A stretch of DNA of 64,000 nucleotides from Streptomyces sp. R44 (GTDB lineage: Bacteria > Actinomycetota > Actinomycetes > Streptomycetales > Streptomycetaceae): NCBI RefSeq assembly GCF_041053105.1, contig NZ_CP163444.1, forward strand, positions 7,472,501 through 7,536,500. Direction: 5' to 3'. A model generated the notes under the pieces. The model was not told where the DNA came from. It worked only from the letters and a program-made list of their open reading frames with translations, and ran no database searches. Shown one piece after another: positions 10,801 to 16,037 of the stretch. Made by a program: the position numbers and the translations under genes. Position 1 is the stretch's first letter, and the number at the start of each line of letters is the position of its first letter.

Positions 10801-13516
10801 GGGAGGCCGGGGTGGTCACCCAGGACTGGGCGAGGGAGGTGACGTTCCAGTCGTGACGGGCGGGGTCGTTGGTCATGGCCCCGGTGTCGGCGGTGACGGC
10901 GCCGAAGTCGCCGCCCGCGGTCGTCCAGTTCGTCGCCGCGTCGGCCTTGGCCCAGGTGGCGGTGGCCTCGTCGAAGTCACGCGTCAGCGGGCGCAGCTCG
11001 TAGAGGGCGCCGGTGGTGTCCTGGGCGGTCTGGGTGGACCACAGGCGCACGTTGGCGTCCAGGACCCGGGCGGTGGTGGGGATGCCCAGGGCCGGGAACT
11101 TCAGCAGTGCGCGGGTGTCGCCGTAGGTGGCGGAGTTGTTGCCGACGGACAGCCAGTTCTTCGGGCCGGAGTCGTCGATGGTGTCGTGCGCGAGGGTGGA
11201 CTGCGTCGAGGACAGGGTGGTGTCCTGCGAAGCGGCGTACACCTTCGTCGTGCGGCCGGCCTTCGGCAGACGCACCAGCTGGGTGGGCGCGGCGACGACC
11301 TGTCCGTCCTTCGTCTTGACCGCGACCATGTAGTAGTAGGCGCGGCCGTAGGGGTCGGGGTCGTCGGCCTTCGTCGGCGTCGCGGAGGTGTCGGTGTACG
11401 ACGTGGTTCCGGGCGTGACGGGTGCCACGAGGGTGGCGGCCGAGGGGGTGAAGGTCTGGCTGACCGAGCGGTGGACCTGGTACTCGACGATGTCGTCGCC
11501 GGTTGCGACGGGGTCCTTGTCCTGGTACGCGGACCAGTTCAGCTCGGCACCGGTGTCGTGGATGGTGGTCGGGGCGGCAAGGTCGACGCCCTGACGGCCG
11601 AAGGTGAGGACGAGACGGGGGTAGTTGGCGGTCTCGCCGCCGTACCCGAACTCCGAGCCCTCGTAGCGCGGACCGCCCTTGGGGCCGTTCGCGGACTCGT
11701 CACCGGCCTTGATCACGAAACCGTTGTTGACGTTCGTACCGTCGATCCACGACTGGACAGTCTTGGTGACGGGGAAGGTGTGCCAGGTGTTCAGCTCACC
11801 GGGCTGCTTGGTGACCACACCACCCTTCGTGAACCGCACCGCATCGGCAATGACGGACGTGGTGGTCGATGCCGGACCGTCACCGAGAACGATCTTGCCG
11901 AGGGTGCCCGCCTTGAACGGGTGCGAGCCGAGGGTCTTCCAGACGCCGGCGGTGCCGGCCTGCTGGTTGACGGTGTAGGCCTTCGTGCCGCCGTCATAGG
12001 TGACGGTGAACGGCGCATTGGTGGCACGGTCCGAGGCCGGGACGTTGTGCGTCTCGACCTGATAGGTGCCGTCCTCGGGAAGACTCGGCTGCCAGGTGTA
12101 CGTGTCACCCGCGACCGAATCCTTGTTGTACATGTACGTCTGATTCACCGCGTACTGCGTGTACGCCGTGTTCCCCGACGCCGGCCACGAACCCACCGCC
12201 GCCGTACGACCAGCCTCACCGTTGTCCACGACCACGGCCGTCCCGGACAACTCACCGGTGATCGCGTTCGCGTTGCTCCACGTCGCACCCGACTCGGTCC
12301 ACGCCTGCGTCGCCCGGTGCGCCTCCAGCTGCACCTCGGTGTCACCCGTGGTGTGCGTCTGGTCGAAGTACATCCGCAGATCGGCCGAGTCCAGCTTGGT
12401 GCCGGCCGGGATGCTGCTGACCGGGAAACGGATCAGCGCACGCGAAGAACCCGTGGAGGTGTTACCGACCGACAGACGCCAGTTGTCGTCATAGTTCGTC
12501 GTCGCACCGTCCGACGAGATCATCACATCCTGCGCCGTCGACGGCGTCGGAGCGATCGAGATCGTCGGGTCGATGGTCACCGGGTACTGCCGCTCGGGCG
12601 CGGCCAGCCACGATGCGTCGGGAGTGACCGTGAGGTCCCAGCCCTTGCCGGCCCGCGTCAGCTTCTGCGTCACGTTCCCGCTGTACGCGGAGCCGTACGC
12701 GGCCTTCGCGTCCTTCTTCGCGTCCGTCATGAACGCGGCCGGGATGACGAGAACCGGGTCCGCGCCCTCACCGAAGAAGGAGACCGAGCCGTCCTTGTTC
12801 TGCTTCGGCGTCAGACCACCGGTGTTCAGGGTGAACGTGAAGGACACCGGACCGGACGGCTTCGCGTCCAGGACGATGTTCTCCTTCACCCGGCCCGGAC
12901 CGACCACGTACGACAGATCCGCACCGGACACCGCGTCCTTGTACGTGACCGTGCCGCCCTTGGCCACCGGCGCGAGCTTCCCCGCACCCTTCAGACCCAG
13001 CGTCACCGCGTGACCGTCGGCCTGGAAACGCAGCAGCCGCTCCGCGTCCGAACCGAACCAACTGCCCGCCGCGTTCGTCGTGTTGGAGAACGCAAAGCCC
13101 TGGGCGTCGGACGGAACGACCGTCGGGTCGATGTCCTGCCAGGACTTCCCCGCCCGATACCCGGTCGGGACGGCCGACACCTCGGCCTGCACCCGGCCGT
13201 CGGACAGCTGCCAGTACCGCGCGTTCGCCGTCCGCTTCCCGGTCAGCTCCGCGACCCGCTTCGGCTTCGCGGCGGCTTTACCCTTCGGCAGCTTCTCCCG
13301 GCTCGGCAGCACACGCTCACCGCCCGCCGTCGGACTCTCAGGGCCCTTGTTGGCGTCACCCTCATCCGAGAACCAGCTGCCGATGGAGTCGATCAACCCC
13401 TTGTCGTCGCCCTGCGGCGGCGAACTGGGGGCCGCATACGCGACCTGCGGCAGCAGTGTTCCCGCTACCGCCGAGACCACAAGGCAGGAGAGATATCTCC
13501 TGTAAGGAACTTTCAC
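4877..13516 (-). CDS. Secreted RHS/YD-repeat polymorphic toxin with C-terminal PD-(D/E)xK-like nuclease domain
   Basis: 2,879 residues. The GTG at 13516 is chosen because GAAAGG lies 7 nt upstream and translation then opens with a signal peptide ending AYA-AP near residue 28; an in-frame ATG at 13570 lies within the 5' hairpin. Approximate order: DNRLRE domain 325-420, golvesin-C-like domain 428-565, Fn3-like stretch 645-745, second DNRLRE 760-920, NBR1-type Ig-like domain 950-1070, YD repeats from about 1350 to 2500 interrupted by a second golvesin-C-like domain near 2012-2142, and the RHS core 2480-2622 ending RFTTRDMYNG. The variable tip starts with ELDGHR, then C2636/C2639...C2653/C2656, then GYADLLYW...VWDAKHADG (D2722, D2735-x-K2737) like a restriction-endonuclease-fold active site, and a glycine-rich hydrophobic tail. 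RHS shells encapsulate toxic tips delivered to competitors. The nuclease is inferred from motif spacing only. Confidence 0.87.
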   Translation of the reverse strand: MKVPYRRYLSCLVVSAVAGTLLPQVAYAAPSSPPQGDDKGLIDSIGSWFSDEGDANKGPESPTAGGERVLPSREKLPKGKAAAKPKRVAELTGKRTANARYWQLSDGRVQAEVSAVPTGYRAGKSWQDIDPTVVPSDAQGFAFSNTTNAAGSWFGSDAERLLRFQADGHAVTLGLKGAGKLAPVAKGGTVTYKDAVSGADLSYVVGPGRVKENIVLDAKPSGPVSFTFTLNTGGLTPKQNKDGSVSFFGEGADPVLVIPAAFMTDAKKDAKAAYGSAYSGNVTQKLTRAGKGWDLTVTPDASWLAAPERQYPVTIDPTISIAPTPSTAQDVMISSDGATTNYDDNWRLSVGNTSTGSSRALIRFPVSSIPAGTKLDSADLRMYFDQTHTTGDTEVQLEAHRATQAWTESGATWSNANAITGELSGTAVVVDNGEAGRTAAVGSWPASGNTAYTQYAVNQTYMYNKDSVAGDTYTWQPSLPEDGTYQVETHNVPASDRATNAPFTVTYDGGTKAYTVNQQAGTAGVWKTLGSHPFKAGTLGKIVLGDGPASTTTSVIADAVRFTKGGVVTKQPGELNTWHTFPVTKTVQSWIDGTNVNNGFVIKAGDESANGPKGGPRYEGSEFGYGGETANYPRLVLTFGRQGVDLAAPTTIHDTGAELNWSAYQDKDPVATGDDIVEYQVHRSVSQTFTPSAATLVAPVTPGTTSYTDTSATPTKADDPDPYGRAYYYMVAVKTKDGQVVAAPTQLVRLPKAGRTTKVYAASQDTTLSSTQSTLAHDTIDDSGPKNWLSVGNNSATYGDTRALLKFPALGIPTTARVLDANVRLWSTQTAQDTTGALYELRPLTRDFDEATATWAKADAATNWTTAGGDFGAVTADTGAMTNDPARHDWNVTSLAQSWVTTPASQKGVVLKMADEAASQERTLFLSSEGTEPRLAPRIVVTYIDSTTDSTYYAPQTPARMTPNSDYTVDFNLTNTTASTWTSADNVLTYKWALPDGSDVTTGGNQVQTALPSNVAPGGSVSLQAQIKTPINSDNGNKRTDYVLTWDVYNKTTGTWTSGTSGIPGLTQNVAVEDPTSNQLGMEKFYSYTGKNTGAGSTVMNNLASGNSVWSYNAFTNPGRGLTTFTRFAYNSLDTSDTVSGYGWSMQAAGPVRLGAPLEFHPKPNPTEIRLPDGDGTTHVFRWDSATSSWKAPAGVHYKLAAKPGLDCTPLKDPVPDAWTMTRPDGTRFVFGCDGYMTSAIEKNGNTQTYTYEERKSNNKPTKFLKYITDPTGRQSLTVEYFKKGDASYEYINDSGAKVTGSNLTNSKIYDHVKSMTDISGRKIAFYYTDKGLLGQFTDGLGSSQPKVFKFTYDATQGNKNVKLVKATDPRGNATDMAYFAPQTGDDPKYHWWTKTITDRLGGGTGFAYKADTANTKFVDATVTDAENHATEYVTDDFGRPLQTTNAKSQTSKMSWDADNNVTYLEEANGAKTAYCYDARTGYPLWQRDAENNKAGVPPSSDCAPGVYPANAQKYEYQTRLDGYSADLYRKTSPEGRTWQFGYDAFGNLKTVTDPKGVATTTAGDYTTSYEYDSYGQLTKATDANGNPTTNSDFGPTGYPATITDALGKATTFVYDERGQVTQVTDALGKKTTQTYDTFGRPLVQTVPKDQAAGVLITAPAPVYDANNNVTTVTAANGAVSTAVYDATDQITSATAPKDTTTGPERTSTFTYDKVGNVKSTTEAKGTATTADPNDYTTTNTYDEIYQLTSAVNAAGDKVSYEYDNVGNPVTVIDPKKNATADTTDYSTKTAYDLNHRATQVTDAAGKTTKKSYDKDSLVVSATDAENNTTEVTYDERGKQTQVKSPYSGTTFRTTKYEYDQVGNTTKVISPRGVDTATADDFTARTEYDALNRPVKKFQPYDPADARYNNPNVYTQTSYDDVGRVSKTSAPPSEGQTVRNDTTYGYFDNGLAKSTTDPWDIVTSYDYNEIGKQTTRTISSAGGSSNRTMSWSYFPDGKLKSKSDDGVPVGSAVTLVDNSDTQNTSSTGTWTKGGISGQQGYDHQVHAAGAGTDAFTWTLNIPKDGTYTAYVKYPQVSGVATAAKYTVTHSTGTTDVTKDQNAGTGTWVSLGSFSFKQGNTAKLQLFQNSAGAVVADGVKLVRNNSGDTDTEKHTFAYGYDVNGNLTSIDDTSSGARVDAYTIAYTGLNQVQKVTEALAGQEKKSTSYAYDANGQPDTVTHPDQFSKYTYDLRGLVRTVSVGKSATDASPKVTSYTYTDRGQRLQETKANGNTVDYSYYLNAALKTQSEKKPNGTLVSSHTYAYDANGSKAQDVAKKMNADNNAAYLDSTTDYTYDPANRLTKSVKTGNGAGTETYVHDANANVISQTVGNTTTSFNYDRNRLLTATTSGGSASYNYDPFGRQESVTAGGQVIERSVYDGFDHVVESQKMDAGGAMKSTTYVFDPLDRTASKTADGKTTDFEYLGLSKEVLDEKVAGALSKSYQYSPWGERLSQVKHNTDGTVEDGYYGYNSHTDVETLTDKNGNTKSTYGYTAYGKDDKSEFTGIDKPDAADPTKEAYNPYRYNGKRWDAQSGTYDMGFRDYSPGLNRFTTRDMYNGALADMSLGADPFTGNRYAFTGGNPTTNVELDGHRIDDDCGGCGRSGSFLYAPNDLCGSCHFDQYNSAHDSAILFVATYLTAFQPMGGGEVSMDLSASAGNTFRDGKTKIKGGSSDNPGLEDGYADLLYWTDDAVYVWDAKHADGDAERRGKKDVENKVKYLQEQLKAAGDNRVVQAGFAFPPGVVPNYAKPNEMVKIWPSTISPGVIAYRTQEPERQAAQSKGEGHSFLDIATGVGLGLAGVGLAIGTVVEDVGTGGVGILDDPVSFAASGAMIREAFALAA

Positions 13517-13561
13517 GCCAATACCTTTCAGCCAAAAGGGCCCGTTTTCGGGCACACAAAG

Positions 13562-13582
13562 AGGGCGCACACAGTGCGCCCT
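13562..13582 (-). promoter_or_regulatory. Hairpin at the 5' end of the RHS transcript
   Basis: Perfect 9-bp arms (13562-13570 and 13574-13582) with a 3-nt loop. Given the promoter at 13596-13625 it would lie in the first 25-30 nt of the mRNA. It may stabilise the long transcript, or be the terminator of something reading from the other side. Confidence 0.5.
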
Positions 13583-13595
13583 TGGAGGCCTGCCG

Positions 13596-13625
13596 GTTCT
13601 AGCGGGCGAAGTGATCTTGCGTCAA
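13596..13625 (-). promoter_or_regulatory. Sigma-70/HrdB-type promoter of the RHS toxin gene
   Basis: Read on the - strand: TTGACG (13625-13620), 18-nt spacer, TAGAAC (13601-13596). Both boxes are close to the Streptomyces housekeeping consensus. The predicted start near 13589 leaves a leader of about 73 nt before the GTG at 13516. Confidence 0.65.
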
Positions 13626-13936
13626 ACACACTCAGATTTAGGGCACTTACCTTGAATGGGAGCGAATGGCCTGCCGATGTGTCCGGCTTATCTGCGTGCT
13701 GGGGCGCCATGCCGCGGATGGTCGATGAACCTGGATCCGGCGGCATACGGGTGAGCGATTTCGGGTGAATCCATGGCCGAGCTGTGGCTGTGTTTCGACC
13801 GGTGGGCGTGTCTGATGGCCGGGTGGTCGTCCCGGCCGGCGGGGTTTCCGAAGCTTGGTGAGCGGTCCGGCAGGTGTCGGAGGCGCGGAGGGTCGCGGAT
13901 CAGCGGCTGCACGCCACGGTCGTGTAGCTCAGTGAA
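13626..13936. other. Non-coding stretch between RHS promoter and IS element
   Basis: 311 bases with only short overlapping ORFs on both strands and no convincing ribosome-binding site or known motif. Nothing further is supported. Confidence 0.5.
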
Positions 13937-14711
13937 CCTCTTTCATCCTGGGCTGGTGGGTGAAATGGGCTGGTCAGCGGATGCGGTGACGAGGCAGGGC
14001 CCCTCGTCGTTGGCGCGGTGATTCCACTCATCACACCGGCGACCGAAGGGCCCTGTTGGTTCCGTATCGAGCCACGCTCGACGTCCCGCAAGAGCTCGTC
14101 GGGCATGTTGCCTGGCTGCTGTACGAGCACCGCCGGACCCGCAACACCCGCTGGCGCAAGCTCGGCTGCTTCGACCAGGCACTGCTCACCCTGGTCCACC
14201 TGCGTAAGAACGAGACGTTCAGCTCGGTGCCGGGTTCGCTATATCGCAGGCCACCGCCTGGCGCTACGTGGACGAAGCCCTGGACGTCCTCGCGGCCTGG
14301 CGCCAGGTCTGCACGAGGCTCTGACCGGGCTGGGCGAGGGCGACTTCGTCATCGTCGACGGCACGCTGGTCCCCACCGACCGTGTCCACGCCGACGAGCC
14401 GTACTACTCGCAGAAACACAAGAAGCACGGCATGAACGTGCAGGTCATCGCCCGTCCCGATGGCACACCGCTGTGGTTCTCCCGCGCGACGCCCGGTCGC
14501 ACCCACGACCTGACCGCGGCCCGCGCCCATGGCATCGTCCAGGCCTGCCTCACCCGGCAGATCCGCGTCCTCGCGGACCGCGCCTACCAAGGTGCCGGCG
14601 CCACCAGCCTGGCGGCTGCTCCGGCGAGCCAGATGCTCCACCCGCCGCATCGGCACCATCGTCCAAGCTGTCCACACGCTGCTGACCTGCAACTATTCAG
14701 GATGAAAGAGG
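13937..14711 (+). mobile_element. Decayed IS5-type insertion sequence with intact terminal inverted repeats
   Basis: The ends carry perfect 14-bp inverted repeats (13937-13950 and 14698-14711). The right repeat overlaps the transposase stop. The interior encodes a broken DDE transposase (14056-14705). The element is about 775 bp, shorter than an intact relative should be because an internal piece is missing. No clear target-site duplication is visible. The terminal repeats could still be mobilised by an intact relative elsewhere in the genome. Confidence 0.85.
14056..14705 (+). pseudogene. IS5-family DDE transposase pseudogene
   Basis: The reading frame is broken at least three times. Frame 1 gives the N-terminal part (LVGHVAWLLYEHRRTRNTRW). 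Near 14222 it shifts to a frame reading ISQATAWRYVDEALDVL. Near 14300 it shifts again to VIVDGTLVPTDRVHADEPYY and ADRAYQGAGAT. After this an internal deletion removes the segment that should carry the third acidic catalytic residue, and a different frame finishes with STRRIGTIVQAVHTLLTCNYSG and the stop at 14703-14705. The first two catalytic Asp positions (VDGT, ADRAY) are still visible. No active transposase can be made. Confidence 0.85.
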
Positions 14712-14738
14712 CCGAAGGAATCAGGCCGGCCTCCTCAC

Positions 14739-15143
14739 CTATGGCTTCACATCGAGACGCACGAGCGCGCCGATCTCCACGAGTTGGTCCGGCAGTGCCA
14801 AGTCGGAAACGCCCATGACCGTGCTGGCGGGCCGGTGCTCCCCGAAGTACTCGGCGTGGAGGCGTGCTGTCGTGTCGAAGTTCTCCCGCAGGTTCCTCAC
14901 CAGAACCGTGGTCTCCAGTATCTGGCTACGCTCGGCCCCGAACTGCCTCAGCACCAGGTCCAAATTCTCCAGCGTGGTGCGGACCTGCAGTTCGAAGTCG
15001 CCGGCACCCACGAAGTTGCCGTGACGGTCATGAGACAGCTGCCCCGACACATAAACCGTGTCACCGGCCTGAGTGGCCTGACTGTACCCGTACAACGACT
15101 CCCACGGCATGCCGAACCCGAATGCCTTCACCTGAGAACTCAT
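14739..15143 (-). CDS. RidA/YjgF/UK114-family protein, probably not an archetypal imine deaminase
   Basis: 134 residues, normal for the family; ATG with AAGGGAG about 7 nt upstream. It shows the family pattern (YSQATQAGDTVYVSGQL, TLENLDLVLRQFGA, TTVLVRNL). In E. coli RidA the catalytic Arg sits in PARSCVEV; here the matching stretch reads PASTVMGVSDL, so that Arg is replaced by Ser. It therefore probably belongs to one of the Rid groups lacking 2-aminoacrylate deaminase activity. It lies between the decayed IS5 element and an 86-bp remnant of a related element, so it may have been moved by them. Substrate unknown. Confidence 0.85.
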   Translation of the reverse strand: MSSQVKAFGFGMPWESLYGYSQATQAGDTVYVSGQLSHDRHGNFVGAGDFELQVRTTLENLDLVLRQFGAERSQILETTVLVRNLRENFDTTARLHAEYFGEHRPASTVMGVSDLALPDQLVEIGALVRLDVKP

Positions 15144-15268
15144 GACTCACTCCCTTGATACAGCGCGCGGAACCGTCAGTTGCAGACAGCCCCCTTGCGC
15201 GTAGAAGTTACGGGTCCGCACAACCGATGCTTGTCTGGTAGCGCCTTCCAAGTGTTCTCTGCGCGCGC

Positions 15269-15354
15269 GGGTCAAACGGGCTGGCCGACGGGTGTGGTGA
15301 GGAGACAGGGCACCTCGTCGTCGGCGTACAGGCTCCAGCGGAGGATGAAAGAGG
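15269..15354 (+). mobile_element. 86-bp remnant (MITE-like) of a related IS5-type element
   Basis: Bases 15269-15326 match the left interior end of the IS at 13937 (47 of 58 by hand alignment). Bases 15342-15354 match the outer 13 bases of that element's right terminal repeat. The whole transposase gene is missing. The remnant ends 1 nt before the stop codon of the TfoX-like gene. Confidence 0.65.
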
Positions 15355-15355
15355 C

Positions 15356-15709
15356 TCAGTGGGCAGGGTTGACGAAGTGCAGGGCCTCACGGGCCAGTTC
15401 GTCCCAGCCGAGCTCGGAGTCAGGGTCCAGGCTGAGCCACTCGCGCATGAGCCGACCGTGCCCCGGGTCGAAGCGCTCGCCCTGACCGGCGTCCACCAGC
15501 TCGTCGACCCGGGACCGTGGGAGCTTCACCACCAGACGGCCCTGCGCGAGCATCGCGAAGATCTTCCCTCCCACCTTGAGGGCAGCAGCGCCGAACTTCC
15601 CCTCCCGTCCGGGCTCGTCGCCAGGGACGGTCACCCCGTCCACCTCCGCGAACCGCGCGACCAGCCGCTCGTACTGCTGCTCGGGGGAGACTGCCCGCCG
15701 TCGCTGCAT
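15356..15709 (-). CDS. TfoX/Sxy N-terminal-domain-like protein
   Basis: 117 residues; ATG with GAGGAG 3 nt upstream. The core FGAAALKVGGKIFAML, RLVVKLPRSRVDELVDAG and MREWLSLDP resembles the small actinobacterial proteins annotated as TfoX/Sxy or YjbR-like. These have a compact alpha/beta fold, and their role outside proteobacterial competence is unknown. There is no signal peptide or membrane segment. The stop codon abuts an IS remnant, so the native C-terminus could have been trimmed, although FVNPAH looks like a normal end. The family name is fairly sure; the function is not known. Confidence 0.6.
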   Translation of the reverse strand: MQRRRAVSPEQQYERLVARFAEVDGVTVPGDEPGREGKFGAAALKVGGKIFAMLAQGRLVVKLPRSRVDELVDAGQGERFDPGHGRLMREWLSLDPDSELGWDELAREALHFVNPAH

Positions 15710-16037
15710 CGGCTCCTCGACTCGTGCCGGCCGGTGCGGGGTCTCCTGCTGACCTCCGTCATCTCGGTGACAAGCAGCCTAGTGCTGTGGCCAGGTCAGA
15801 TTGTGGATCGCTCGCTCCAGCCCGACGACGTGCCGCTCCTACCGGTCGCACGATCAACAGTCCGGCTGCGCGGTCGCCACATGGTCGGGGCCGACGGGCA
15901 GCCGTCCAGCCCGGGAGCAAGGTGGGCCGCACCCGTGAGCCGCGTTGTTGATGTGCGGAACTCGATCCGTCCGTGCGGCCTGCTTTTGGGCTGGGCGTGC
16001 CGCGTTCTGCGGCGAGGCTCATGGCCCTGCCGCCCTT
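15710..16037. other. 328-bp intergenic region without a supported gene
   Basis: Short ORFs on both strands are Arg/Pro-rich and lack ribosome-binding sites. No repeat or terminator is clear. It separates the TfoX-like gene start from the 3' end of the LAL regulator. Confidence 0.5.

Noticed and set aside
4805..13768. Very long + strand ORFs (1,371 and 1,512 codons) opposite the RHS gene
   Set aside because: They are Val/Arg/Gly-rich mirror images of the YD repeats, with no start signal or recognisable domain. Long antisense frames are common in high-GC DNA.
13595..13936. Short - strand ORFs upstream of the RHS gene as a leader protein
   Set aside because: They overlap the promoter and carry no ribosome-binding site.
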